64,000 nucleotides of DNA, taken from positions 1 to 64,000 of the forward strand of contig JBIQJE010000011.1 of the NCBI GenBank assembly GCA_044507625.1, read 5' to 3'. The stretch is from Hyphomicrobium_A sp044507625. GTDB lineage: Bacteria; Pseudomonadota; Alphaproteobacteria; Rhizobiales; Hyphomicrobiaceae. Position 1 is the stretch's first letter. Every line of letters begins with the position of its first letter. Positions 8,779 to 18,123 of the stretch are shown piece by piece. The notes beneath the pieces were generated by a model, which was given only the letters and a program-made list of their open reading frames with translations, searched no databases and was not told the DNA's origin. The position numbers were made by a program, and so were the translations under genes.

Positions 8779-11376
8779 ATGACCCAGACGAAGCCAGCCC
8801 GAGGCGCCCCCGTGCGCTCTCCACGAAATGGGGTCCGCCGCCGGCGGGGAAGGGAGCAGAGTGTCGCCGAGACGCTGCCGGAGCCATTCGCCGGCTGGTT
8901 CGCGGCGCGCGGCTGGACGCCGCGTCCGCACCAGCTCGCGCTGATCGAGGCGGCCCGGGAGCGGCGCTCCAGCCTGCTCATCGCGCCGACCGGAGCGGGC
9001 AAGACGCTCGCCGGCTTCCTGCCGAGCCTCATCGATCTGGCGCCAGCGAAGCGCACCAACCGCGGGCGCGGGCTGCACACCCTTTATATATCGCCGCTGA
9101 AAGCGCTGGCAGTGGATGTCGCCCGAAATCTTCTGGCACCGATTACCGAGATGGCGCTGCCCATCCGGACCGAGACGCGTACCGGCGATACGTCCGTGGC
9201 GCGCCGGGCGCGCCAGCGCCGCTCGCCGCCGCACATCCTGATGACGACGCCGGAGCAGCTCACGCTGCTCCTCAGCCACGCGGACAGTGCCGAGCTGTTC
9301 GCCGATCTCGATACGGTGATCCTCGATGAGGTGCATGCGCTCGCCGCGACCAAACGCGGCGACCTGCTGGCGCTCGACCTTGCGCGCCTGCGCTCGCTCG
9401 CGCCCGGTATGCGCACAGTTGGCCTATCGGCAACGGTGGCGCGGCCGTCCGAGCTGCGCGCCTATCTCGTGCCGCAGCACGCGCCGCAGTCGCAGATCGA
9501 TCTGGCAGACCTCGTTCTGGTCGGCGGCGGCGCGAGGCCGCGGATCGATATCCTTGAGCTCGACGAGACGGTGCCGGCGGTCGGGCACACGAGCCGCTAC
9601 GCCATCGGCGAAATCTACAATGCCATCGAGGCGCATCGGCTGAGCCTGCTGTTCGTCAACACCCGCATGCAAGCCGAACTGCTGTTCCAGGACCTGTGGC
9701 GGAACAACGACCTCGGCCTGCCGATCGGACTGCACCATGGCTCGCTCGATGCCAACCAGCGGCGCAAGGTGGAAGCGGCGATGGCGGCGGGCACCCTGCG
9801 GGCGGTGGTCGCGACGTCGACGCTCGACCTCGGCATCGACTGGGGCGACGTCGATCTCGTCATCCACGTGGGGGCGCCGAAGGGCGCCAGCCGCTTCATC
9901 CAGCGCATCGGGCGCTCCAATCACCGGTTCGATGAGCCGTCGAAAGCGGTGCTCGTGCCGTCGAACCGCTTCGAGGTATTGGAATGCCGCGCCGCCGTCG
10001 ATGCCGCCGAGGCGGGCGCGCAGGATGTCACCTTCTCGCGGCAGGGCGCGCTCGACGTGCTGGCGCAGCACATCCTCGGCACGGCATGTGCAGGGACCTT
10101 CGATGCCGCGAAGCTCTATGCGGAGGTGACGTCCGCGGCGCCATATGCTCCCTTGACGCGTGCCACCTTCGACCGCGTACTCGGTTTCGTCGCGGACGGC
10201 GGCTACGCGCTCAAAACCTACGACCGCTTCGCGAAGCTGAAGCAGACGCCCGAGGGGCAATGGCGCATCGCCCATCCGCGGTTCGTGCAAGGCTATCGCA
10301 TGAACGCGGGCACCATCGTCGCCGCGCCGCTCATCAAGGTTCGGCTGGTGGGGCAACGGGCGGCGGCTTCGCGCAGGTCGCTCGTGGGGGGCCGTGTGAT
10401 GGGCGAAGTGGATGAATACTTCATCGAGCAGCTGCGCCCGGGCGAGGCCTTCGTGCTCGCGGGCGAGGTGCTGCGCTTCGAGGGAATGGGCGAGAACGAA
10501 GCCTATGTGACCCGTGCGAAAGCCCGCGATCCCATCATCCCGAGCTACAACAGTGGCAAGTTTCCGCTCTCTACGCACCTCGCCGAGCGCGTGCGCGCCA
10601 TGCTGGCCGACGATCATGCCTGGTCGCGACTGCCTTCTACGGTGGCGGACTGGCTGCGCCTGCAGCAGGAGCGTTCCGCCATTCCGGGGCGCGAGGAGCT
10701 CCTCATCGAAACCTTCGCGCGGCGCAACTGCCATTACCTCGTCGCCTATCCCTTCGAGGGCCGGCTGGCGCATCAGACGCTGGGGATGCTGCTGACGCGC
10801 CGGCTCGACCGCATCGGCGCCGGTCCGCTGGGCTTCGTCGCCAACGATTACGGCATGGCGCTCTGGACCATGGGCGACCTTTCGGACCTCGTCGCGCAGG
10901 GCCGGCTCGACCTCGACGACCTTCTCGACCAGGACATGCTGGGGGACGATCTCGATGCCTGGCTGGCGGAATCGAACCTCATGAAGCGCACATTCCGCCA
11001 TGTGGCGCTGATCGCGGGGCTCGTCGAACGCCGGCACCCCGGCCGCGAGAAGACGGGGCGGCAGGTGGCCGTATCGACAAACCTCATCTATGACGTGCTG
11101 CGCCGGCACGATCCCCACCACGTCCTTCTGGAGGCCGCCTGGGCCGATGCGGCAACGGGCCTTCTCGACATTGCGCGCCTCGGCGATTTTCTGCGCCGCA
11201 TCGAGGGCAGAATCAGGCATCAACCATTGGACAGGGTGTCGCCGCTTTCCGTGCCTATTCTGCTGGAGATCGGCCGCGAGACGGTGGCCGGTTTCGCCCG
11301 CGAGGAGCTGCTGCGCGAGGCGGCGGCGATGACGTTGCGGGATGCGGAGCAGAAGGGAACGAAATGCTCGAGCTGA
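8779..11376 (+). CDS. Ligase-associated DEXH-box helicase (Lhr-type)
   Basis: An 865-residue superfamily 2 helicase of the Lhr type, bacterial ligase-associated branch, thought to act in DNA repair. Helicase motifs are complete: motif I APTGAGKTLAGF, motif II ILDEVHAL (DEVH), motif III GLSATVA, motif IV/V region VATSTLDLGIDWGDVDLV, and motif VI QRIGRSNHRF. The C-terminal half carries the Lhr-specific region. I chose the ATG over an upstream TTG (8743). It overlaps pdeM by 13 bases. In many proteobacteria this cluster also holds an ATP-dependent ligase and an exonuclease; neither is adjacent here. Confidence 0.93.
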   Translation: MTQTKPARGAPVRSPRNGVRRRRGREQSVAETLPEPFAGWFAARGWTPRPHQLALIEAARERRSSLLIAPTGAGKTLAGFLPSLIDLAPAKRTNRGRGLHTLYISPLKALAVDVARNLLAPITEMALPIRTETRTGDTSVARRARQRRSPPHILMTTPEQLTLLLSHADSAELFADLDTVILDEVHALAATKRGDLLALDLARLRSLAPGMRTVGLSATVARPSELRAYLVPQHAPQSQIDLADLVLVGGGARPRIDILELDETVPAVGHTSRYAIGEIYNAIEAHRLSLLFVNTRMQAELLFQDLWRNNDLGLPIGLHHGSLDANQRRKVEAAMAAGTLRAVVATSTLDLGIDWGDVDLVIHVGAPKGASRFIQRIGRSNHRFDEPSKAVLVPSNRFEVLECRAAVDAAEAGAQDVTFSRQGALDVLAQHILGTACAGTFDAAKLYAEVTSAAPYAPLTRATFDRVLGFVADGGYALKTYDRFAKLKQTPEGQWRIAHPRFVQGYRMNAGTIVAAPLIKVRLVGQRAAASRRSLVGGRVMGEVDEYFIEQLRPGEAFVLAGEVLRFEGMGENEAYVTRAKARDPIIPSYNSGKFPLSTHLAERVRAMLADDHAWSRLPSTVADWLRLQQERSAIPGREELLIETFARRNCHYLVAYPFEGRLAHQTLGMLLTRRLDRIGAGPLGFVANDYGMALWTMGDLSDLVAQGRLDLDDLLDQDMLGDDLDAWLAESNLMKRTFRHVALIAGLVERRHPGREKTGRQVAVSTNLIYDVLRRHDPHHVLLEAAWADAATGLLDIARLGDFLRRIEGRIRHQPLDRVSPLSVPILLEIGRETVAGFAREELLREAAAMTLRDAEQKGTKCSS

Positions 11377-12086
11377 AACCTGAGCGCCTCGCCTTCGACG
11401 ATTACCGCGATCAGGAGGTCGCGATCTGCGGGAAGCTGTTCCGCGCAGACATGGCGGGCGCACTCTATTGGCCCGCGGTCGATGCGCTGATCGTCGCCGA
11501 CTTGCACCTGGAAAAGGGCTCCTCCTATGCCCGGCGCGGCCAGCTCGTGCCTCCCTACGATACCCGCGAGACACTCAACAAGCTCGCCGCCGTCATCGAC
11601 CGCTATGACGCTGGGACGGTGATCGCGCTCGGCGACAGCCTGCACGATGTCGATGCCTCCGCGCGCATCGGCATCGAGGAGCTGGAAATCCTGCAGATCA
11701 TGCAGGAGGACCGCGAGTGGATCTGGGTGACGGGCAATCACGACCCGGAGATCGGCGAGCGTCTGGGCGGCACGGTGGTGGGCGACATCGAAATCGACGG
11801 CCTCACCCTGCGCCACGAACCGCACCCCGGACACATGACGCACGAGATCGCTGGGCATCTGCACCCGGCGGCCAAACTTTCCATGTACGGCTACACGCTG
11901 CGCCGGCCCTGCTTCGTGGGCAATGGCCGCAGGCTCGTGCTACCCGCCTTCGGCACATATACGGGCGGTCTCAACATTCTCGCCGAGCCGTTCGAGCCGT
12001 TGTTCGGGCTCGAGGGCATGCAGGTGTGGATGCTCGGCCAGGAGGGGCTCTACCCCGTCGCGACGCGTCTCTTGAAGGACGACTGA
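11364..12086 (+). CDS. pdeM: Ligase-associated DNA damage response endonuclease PdeM
   Basis: A 240-residue calcineurin-type metallophosphoesterase. The metal-binding motifs are all present in order: DLHLEKGS (about 49-56), GDSLHD (about 91-96), GNHDPEIG (about 125-132) and GHLHPAAKL (about 168-176). The start lies inside the 3' end of the helicase gene, so the two are almost certainly translated together. PdeM is a known member of the bacterial ligase-helicase-exonuclease repair cluster; its cellular substrate is not settled. The missing neighbours make this a two-gene version of that cluster. Confidence 0.93.
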   Translation: MLELKPERLAFDDYRDQEVAICGKLFRADMAGALYWPAVDALIVADLHLEKGSSYARRGQLVPPYDTRETLNKLAAVIDRYDAGTVIALGDSLHDVDASARIGIEELEILQIMQEDREWIWVTGNHDPEIGERLGGTVVGDIEIDGLTLRHEPHPGHMTHEIAGHLHPAAKLSMYGYTLRRPCFVGNGRRLVLPAFGTYTGGLNILAEPFEPLFGLEGMQVWMLGQEGLYPVATRLLKDD

Positions 12087-12140
12087 GCGGCCTCCTCACC
12101 CCCGCCCGGGGCCCTTCCCTACACCGCACAGCTCTGCCGA

Positions 12141-12992
12141 TCATGCCGTCTTGCGGCGGAAGAACGTCGACGCGATCATCCCGCACAGGACCGCGATGAG
12201 CACGGCCACGATGCCGTAGGTCGTCGGGTAGACGAACGCGAAGTTGTGCACGACACGCTCGATCCCCGCCCGGTGCAACGTCACGCGGCCGATGTGTGCG
12301 CTCACCACCTCGCCGTTACGGAACAGGTAGGTGCGCGCAACCAGGGGCCCGACCGGCACGTTGGCCGGCAGCGCAATAGTGCTGCGGAAAAGGCTGCGGC
12401 CGGCAAAGGTGACGCCGTGGGGGTCGAGAACGTAGAGGTTCTCTTTCTTCTTCAGGCGGATGATACCCGATTTGAAGGCCGCGAGCTCATAATCCTTCAA
12501 TCCCGCGCCGGTATTCCCCGCGGGCGTCATCTTGATGTGGTGCAGACCGATGGCGTGGCGTTCGAGCACGAGCGGGCCGGCGATCTCCTCGATCGGCCGC
12601 GTGGATGCGATCGCATAGTAGCTCGGCACCGATTTGAACGTGATCGAGGAGGTGTTGATCCATACGCCCGCGACGTCGCTCTTGCGGCGTACGACGACCG
12701 GAAACGGCGTTCCTTCGACGACGATGACGACATCGTAATAGCCGGTCGCGTCCTCTTTGGGCGCCTGGCTGTTGTCGATGGCGCCGAAGACGACAATCTC
12801 ATGGCCCGTAAAGCCGGTCGTGACCGCCAGCTCGCGCGTTGAAATATCCGCCTCGACCGTTTCCTTCGGCTGGGGCGGCGGCGGGACGACCGTCGGCGCG
12901 GGCACACCGGGAGGCGGCGCTTCGGCCTCCTGGGCAGACGCCGGCAGTGCAAAAGCGATGGCGAGACAGCAGGCGAGCAGGCTTTTCCGCAT
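12141..12992 (-). CDS. TIGR02186 family exported membrane-anchored protein
   Basis: A 283-residue protein with an N-terminal signal peptide ending ASA-QE (about residue 20), a Pro-rich stretch, a periplasmic beta-rich region, and a C-terminal transmembrane helix (about 258-277) followed by RRKTA. This topology, an ectodomain held by a C-terminal anchor, and the pairing with a TauE/SafE permease fit family TIGR02186, which is of unknown function and nearly always sits next to such a permease. Its ATG overlaps the stop of the permease gene by one base. Confidence 0.85.
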   Translation of the reverse strand: MRKSLLACCLAIAFALPASAQEAEAPPPGVPAPTVVPPPPQPKETVEADISTRELAVTTGFTGHEIVVFGAIDNSQAPKEDATGYYDVVIVVEGTPFPVVVRRKSDVAGVWINTSSITFKSVPSYYAIASTRPIEEIAGPLVLERHAIGLHHIKMTPAGNTGAGLKDYELAAFKSGIIRLKKKENLYVLDPHGVTFAGRSLFRSTIALPANVPVGPLVARTYLFRNGEVVSAHIGRVTLHRAGIERVVHNFAFVYPTTYGIVAVLIAVLCGMIASTFFRRKTA

Positions 12993-13921
12993 CAGCTGCC
13001 TCCCCCGATGACGGGCCCGATGGAGAAGAGCTCGGTCGGCTTCACCATCAGATCCCAGCCGATGCGCACGCAGACCAGAAGCACGAGCGCGGCCAGCATG
13101 AAGCGGAGCTGCTCGCCCTTGAGCCGCGCGCCCGCGGCGGCGCCGAACTGCGCGCCGATCACGCCGCCGACGATGAGCAGCAGCGCCAACACCACATCGA
13201 CCGCCTTGTTCTCCATCGCCTGCAGCAGCGTCGTCGCCGCCATCACGAATACGATCTGGAACAGCGAGGTGCCGATGACGATGCTCGTCGGCACCCGGAG
13301 CAGGTAGATCATGGCCGGCACCATGACGAAGCCGCCGCCCACACCCATGATGGCGGCCATGAAGCCGACGAATGCGCCGATCATCGCGGGCGGAAGCGCA
13401 CTGATATAGAGTTTCGAGCGGTGGAAGCGCATCTTGAGCGGCAGGCCGTGCACCCAGCTGTGCTGGCCGGTTTTGCGCACCGGCGCGACCTGCCCGGTGC
13501 GCTGGCGCTGAATGGTACCGATGCTTTCGATCAGCATCAGCGCGCCGACCGCGCCGAGGAATGTCACGTAGCTCAGCGATACGAACAGGTCGAACTGGCC
13601 GATCTGGCGCAGGATTTTCATCAACTGCACGCCGATGACCGATCCGATGACGCCGCCGGCCACCAGCACAACGCCCATCTTAACGTCGACGTTGTTGCGC
13701 CGGTACTGCGCGATGGCGCCGGAAACCGACGAGGCGAGAATCTGCATCGAGCCGGTGCCGACCGCGACCGCCGTCGGCACACCCATGAACATCAAAAGCG
13801 GGGTGAGCAGAAAGCCGCCGCCGATGCCGAAAAGGCCGGAAAGGAAGCCGACGGCCGAGCCCATGCCGAGGAAGAGCACAACGTTGACGGACATCTCGGC
13901 AATGGGCAGGTAGATGTTCAT
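12992..13921 (-). CDS. TauE/SafE (TSUP) family permease
   Basis: A 309-residue polytopic membrane protein with about eight hydrophobic segments arranged as two similar halves. Each half carries the Gly-rich signature of the TSUP family (LFGIGGGFLLTPLL and IMGVGGGFVMVPAMI), as in sulfite, sulfonate or sulfoacetate exporters. First gene of a two-gene operon with the TIGR02186 protein, joined by a TGATG overlap. The substrate is unknown; export of a sulfur-containing anion is the usual guess. Confidence 0.9.
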   Translation of the reverse strand: MNIYLPIAEMSVNVVLFLGMGSAVGFLSGLFGIGGGFLLTPLLMFMGVPTAVAVGTGSMQILASSVSGAIAQYRRNNVDVKMGVVLVAGGVIGSVIGVQLMKILRQIGQFDLFVSLSYVTFLGAVGALMLIESIGTIQRQRTGQVAPVRKTGQHSWVHGLPLKMRFHRSKLYISALPPAMIGAFVGFMAAIMGVGGGFVMVPAMIYLLRVPTSIVIGTSLFQIVFVMAATTLLQAMENKAVDVVLALLLIVGGVIGAQFGAAAGARLKGEQLRFMLAALVLLVCVRIGWDLMVKPTELFSIGPVIGGGS

Positions 13922-14074
13922 CAGCTTCGCTTGCGCACTTACCCTTGCAGCGCCCCTGCACGCCTGGACGCATACGGCGACGCCGCCTGAAGCTCTGACA
14001 TTGCGGGTAGCGTCAAGGCGGCGGCAGCCTGCCGACTAGCATACGCGCGGGAAGTAAAGATAGGCGACGCACGT

Positions 14075-14106
14075 AACAAAATGCGCCGCGGGATACGCGG
14101 CGCATT
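14075..14106 (-). terminator. Rho-independent terminator of the PodJ-like gene
   Basis: A perfect 11-base stem (AATGCGCCGCG and its complement) with a five-base loop lies 26 bases after the stop of the minus-strand PodJ-like gene. On that strand it is followed by TTTTGTT. It is a strong candidate terminator. Confidence 0.85.
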
Positions 14107-14132
14107 CACATTCCTCACACCTGCGTGGCAGA

Positions 14133-17100
14133 TCAGCCGCGGCGGCTGGTGCCCTTCCAGGCCTGACCGGCGAGCCGGGCATCGTTGACGAGACCCTGCA
14201 CCGGCTTCGCGCGCCAGGCGGCGATCTCCGCCTCAACGGCTGCGGCTGCGCCCGGGTCGAGCTTGGCCTTCATCTCATCGCGACGGGCGGCGGCGTCGGC
14301 GTCACCGGATTTAGCGGCGAGAACCAGCCACTTATAGGCCTGCTGCAGATCCTTCGACACGCCCATGCCGTTCTCATACAGCACCGCAAGATTGAACTGG
14401 CTGTCGGCGAGGCCGTGCTCGCTCGCGGCCTGGAACCAGCGGGCGGCCGTCTCGTAGTCGCCGGTCGGGCTGCGGGAAGCCGCGATGACGGCGAGATTGT
14501 GCATCGCCTTCACGTTGCCCTGGGCGGCCGCGCGCTCGTACCAGACCTGCGCGCGCTGGCGGTCCTGCTTCACGCCGAGGCCGCGCTCGTAGAGCGTTGC
14601 GAGGCGGAACTGGGCAAGGGCAAAGCCGTTGGCGGCGGCGCGCTGATACCACTGGGCAGCTTCGCGAAGGTCCTGGTCGGTGCCTTTACCCTCTGCGAGA
14701 CGGGAGGCCACCTCGAACTGGGCCGAGGCATCGCCCTGGGCAGCGGCGAGACGCATGGAGAACGGACCGACGGTGGCGGGCGGAAGCTTCGAAGCGCCCG
14801 GAGCGGCTTCGATCGCCTCATCCTCGATCTGGGCCGTGGCGGCGCCGCCGTTGTGCTGAAGAACGTGCTGCTCCATCAGCGCGGCGGGGGTTGCATAGGC
14901 TGCGGCGAGGCCGAGCTGGCCGGAAAGGTGGGCCATGCGCGCCTGCTCGCTCATCTGGGCGATCTCGGCGGCGGTGGCGCCGTTCGTCTGCATTGCGATG
15001 CCGTTCGGAAGCGAGGCGGTGTCGATCGCGGAGCCGTTGACCTGCACGTCCTCGTATTCGATGGCGCCCTGCTCGATCGGCGGCACGAACTGCTTGGTCT
15101 GGCGCGGCGCGGGCGACGTCGCGGGCGCCCCGGCATCCGGCGCCATCATCGGAGCAGCGGGAGCTTCAGCGGCCGAAGGCTGGGCTGCGGGGGCCGCATG
15201 GGCCGGCGCAGCGACCGGGGCGATGGCCGGCGCGGTGTGCGCGTCGACCGGCGCGGTGGTGCGCGGCATGAAGAAGATCGCCGCCGGAATTGCAGCCAGC
15301 AGCACGAGCAGGCTCATCGCCACCCTTTGCGAACGAAAGCTGAAGATCGAGCGGCGCGTGCGTGGTTTTGCCGGCTCTTCGCGCGTGCCGGCCAGGAGCG
15401 TGCCAGCGCGCAGGTCGCTGTCGGGCGCGCTCTCGGGGCGGGCGGCGGCTTTCAGCTTGGCGCGGTGCGCGTCGGCGATGAAATCGTGGCGCAGAACCTC
15501 CATCGAGCGCTTGGGCTGCTGCTGGGGCTCGTCGAAAACGGCGGCCTCCTCGTCGCGCGAACGGGAGAAAGCGGTGTCGAGATCGAAGCCCGCGGTGGTG
15601 TAGACCGGCACACGCGGGGCTTTCTCGGCTTCGGTATCCTCCCGGTAGGCGCGCACGTTGGCATCGACCAGCTCTTCCATCGGGAGAAAGTCCGACTGGT
15701 CGGCGTCGTTCGATGCCATCTCGGCGTAGACCGTCGCCGTCGCGGGGATCAGGTCGTCGGGATCCTGCGCGAGGGCGGGCGGCGCCGGGGGCGTGTGCGT
15801 AGCGGAAGCAGGAGCGGCTTGCTCGGCGATTGGGGGCGTGTGCGCCGCGGCGAATGCCTCAGCGGCGGCGACGGCGGGCGTGGGGTCTTTCTGATACTGC
15901 GGGGCCGGCTGGTATTGCGGGGCCTCCTGGTACTGCGGAGCCTGCTGATACTGCGGGGCCTGGGCGGCCTGCTGCCAGGTCTGGTGCTGGTCGCGGGCGA
16001 GCTCCTCCAGCGCGTCGATGCGGTCCAGCACGCGGACGATCGCCTGCTGCATGGTATCCAGCATGCTGGCGTTGTTCTCGTCGCTGTTGCGGCGCTCGTT
16101 GATCAGGTTCTCGATCATGCCGCGCATCTCGCCGATCTCGTTTGCACGGGACTTGCCCATGCCGGACTCGGCGAAGTCGGCGGCGACGCGCTGCGCGGCG
16201 GCGTTGGCGAGATCCTCGTAGCTGATCTCGTGGGCCGAGCTGCGGCTGACGAGACCGCACAGGCGCTCGTCGGAGAGCTGCACGGCGATCATGCGCAGCT
16301 GCGCGTCGATGGCATCGAGGCGGCCGACGTCGGCCGAGACCGCGACGCCCTCATTGAAGAGGCGCGTGAGGCGCTCGTCGGACAGCTGCGAGGTGAGCGT
16401 GCCGAGGTGCGCGTCGATCATGTCGAGGCGCGCGAGCTGACGGCGGAACTGCTCGAGCTGGCCCGCGATCTCCTCGATCTGGCTTTCGGCGGCACGCAGC
16501 TCGTCGATGTCGGCGCGGGTCGCGATCTGGCCGAGCATGGAGTTGAGCTGCGCCTCGAGGTCATCGAACCGGCGGCCGAGGGAGGCAAGAGCGTTCTCGG
16601 GGCGGATCTGCGCCAGCGACTGCTCGATGCGCGCGGCAATCTCCGCGAAGCGCTGGTCGAGCAGGCCGGAATCGATCGCGCAGCCGCGGGGGGTGGCGGA
16701 CTGCGCGACGTCGCCCGCCATGCCCATGGGGGCTGTCGAGGCGCCAACGGGATTGCGTGCGGGGACGGTCTGCTGCGCGGCAGCGCGGGGGGGCGCGGAT
16801 TGGGCGCGCGGCGCAGCGGGAATCTCGCGGCGGGCGCCGGCGGCGAACGCCTCGCCCGATTCATAGATCCGCACGAGGGCGCTGGCGGATGCCTCGTCCC
16901 ACGGATTTGCTTCGGCAGCGGCGCGCTGCACGCCATGGTGATGGCCGAGCGCGATCACCTCGTCGGGGGTGACGCGGGCGACGCGCACATCGTCCTCGGT
17001 GACGTAGCGGATGGCCTTGAAGCGCGCGGCGGTCGCGCGGTGCTCGGGGTTGGCCGCGTTGTACGGCACCAGCACGCCGCGGCCGAGATCGGCAAGGCGC

Positions 17101-17312
17101 TCGCCGAGGCGCTGCATCTGCTGCTGGATGCGCTCCACATCGGGCCCGAGCTCATGGGGCACCTGCGCTCTTATCGAGCGTGCCTCATCGCTCAGCGCGG
17201 CGAGCCTGTCGCGCATCTGGTCCAACATCACCGCCTGGGAGGATTCATGTGCGGCCATGGCAGCGGCATCGGCGTGCGCGCCATAGATTCCGTTGTAGGC
17301 TTGATTAGACAT
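14133..17312 (-). CDS. PodJ-like polar localisation protein with Sel1 repeats
   Basis: A 1059-residue protein from the ATG with an AAGGGA ribosome site; a longer open frame upstream is ignored. A cytoplasmic N-terminal part (to about 480) is helical and coiled-coil rich, with a duplicated segment (DMIDAHL..QLSDERL, then DAIDAQL..QLSDERL). A Gln/Pro/Tyr tract with repeated PQYQ units follows at about 447-475. A single membrane helix is near 664-683, then an Ala/Pro linker, and at least four Sel1/TPR-like repeats at about 840-1010 in the periplasm. This order matches Caulobacter PodJ and its PodJL relatives, which recruit factors to one cell pole. The peptidoglycan-binding end of PodJ is not seen. 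The PodJ role is inference from architecture. Confidence 0.8.
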   Translation of the reverse strand: MSNQAYNGIYGAHADAAAMAAHESSQAVMLDQMRDRLAALSDEARSIRAQVPHELGPDVERIQQQMQRLGERLADLGRGVLVPYNAANPEHRATAARFKAIRYVTEDDVRVARVTPDEVIALGHHHGVQRAAAEANPWDEASASALVRIYESGEAFAAGARREIPAAPRAQSAPPRAAAQQTVPARNPVGASTAPMGMAGDVAQSATPRGCAIDSGLLDQRFAEIAARIEQSLAQIRPENALASLGRRFDDLEAQLNSMLGQIATRADIDELRAAESQIEEIAGQLEQFRRQLARLDMIDAHLGTLTSQLSDERLTRLFNEGVAVSADVGRLDAIDAQLRMIAVQLSDERLCGLVSRSSAHEISYEDLANAAAQRVAADFAESGMGKSRANEIGEMRGMIENLINERRNSDENNASMLDTMQQAIVRVLDRIDALEELARDQHQTWQQAAQAPQYQQAPQYQEAPQYQPAPQYQKDPTPAVAAAEAFAAAHTPPIAEQAAPASATHTPPAPPALAQDPDDLIPATATVYAEMASNDADQSDFLPMEELVDANVRAYREDTEAEKAPRVPVYTTAGFDLDTAFSRSRDEEAAVFDEPQQQPKRSMEVLRHDFIADAHRAKLKAAARPESAPDSDLRAGTLLAGTREEPAKPRTRRSIFSFRSQRVAMSLLVLLAAIPAAIFFMPRTTAPVDAHTAPAIAPVAAPAHAAPAAQPSAAEAPAAPMMAPDAGAPATSPAPRQTKQFVPPIEQGAIEYEDVQVNGSAIDTASLPNGIAMQTNGATAAEIAQMSEQARMAHLSGQLGLAAAYATPAALMEQHVLQHNGGAATAQIEDEAIEAAPGASKLPPATVGPFSMRLAAAQGDASAQFEVASRLAEGKGTDQDLREAAQWYQRAAANGFALAQFRLATLYERGLGVKQDRQRAQVWYERAAAQGNVKAMHNLAVIAASRSPTGDYETAARWFQAASEHGLADSQFNLAVLYENGMGVSKDLQQAYKWLVLAAKSGDADAAARRDEMKAKLDPGAAAAVEAEIAAWRAKPVQGLVNDARLAGQAWKGTSRRG

Positions 17313-17551
17313 TTCAATCCCTTGGCGCTGGTCGCTGTGCCCTGCCGGGGCTGCTGGCTGTGCTGGGTGCGGTTGCCGAATCGGGACGCGCAAAACAAAA
17401 GTCCGCTCGTCCCCAGGCTTCGCCAGTCTCGGTAAACGTGAGGTTAAGCGGCGCGTAAAAATTGTACTGGGGGGTGCAATTAGCGGCAAAATGCGCGTTT
17501 GAAGGCGGTGCAGCGCGGCGAGGTGCGCGCAGGCAGCGGATTGGAGAGACG

Positions 17552-18016
17552 ATGGCGAGATCGACGACAGGCGGCCGGTCCGAGGGCCCGCTCGGCCAGG
17601 CCCTCGATATCCTCCACGTTGAGACAAGAGGCCCGGCGCTCTACGACGAGACCGCCGCCGTGCGGGCCTGGCTCGCCGCAATCGGCGCCGAAGAAGGGCT
17701 CCTGACGCTCTTCATCCGCCACACCTCGGCGTCGCTGCTCATTCAGGAAAATGCCGATCCGGATGTTCACAGCGACCTGCTGGCCGCCTTCGAGAGGCTG
17801 GCACCGCGCGGTGCCCACTACGTGCATGCGGTCGAGGGCCCCGACGACATGCCGGCGCACATCAAGTCGGCACTGACGGCAACCTCCCTCGCGGTTCCGG
17901 TGCAGGCCGGGCGGATGCTGCTGGGTACGTGGCAGGGGATCTACGTCGCGGAGCACCGCGACCGGCCGCACCGGCGGGAAGTCGTCATGCACTATCTCGG
18001 GACGTTCGCCGGTTAG
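17552..18016 (+). CDS. Secondary thiamine-phosphate synthase family protein YjbQ (UPF0047)
   Basis: A 154-residue protein with the family signature HTSASLLIQENADPDVHSDL (about 62-81), the HAVEGPDDMPAH block and GTWQGIYVAEHRD near the end. GGAGAG lies four bases before the ATG. E. coli YjbQ has a weak thiamine-phosphate synthase activity, but the true role of the family is unclear. It is divergent from the PodJ-like gene across about 240 bases in which I see no clear element. Confidence 0.93.
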   Translation: MARSTTGGRSEGPLGQALDILHVETRGPALYDETAAVRAWLAAIGAEEGLLTLFIRHTSASLLIQENADPDVHSDLLAAFERLAPRGAHYVHAVEGPDDMPAHIKSALTATSLAVPVQAGRMLLGTWQGIYVAEHRDRPHRREVVMHYLGTFAG

Positions 18017-18123
18017 TTGTATCGATCTCCGTGAAGCGTCCGGTTCCGGGGCGACGAGGCCGTAGCGCCGGCGCGTTACTCTCGAGCGTCGCGGCAACCC
18101 CGGCGCGCGCGGGCTTCGGCGGG

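Noticed and set aside
9424..11574. Frame of about 700 codons opposite the Lhr helicase
   Set aside because: Arg/His-rich shadow without motifs; the plus strand has all helicase motifs and couples to pdeM.
15892..15966. CRISPR-like periodic repeat
   Set aside because: The periodicity comes from repeated PQYQ codons inside the PodJ-like gene; no spacers.
14415..17435. Open frame of about 1000 codons opposite the PodJ-like gene
   Set aside because: Low-complexity Gly/Arg/Leu composition typical of shadow frames; the minus-strand gene has a ribosome site, membrane helix, Sel1 repeats and a terminator.
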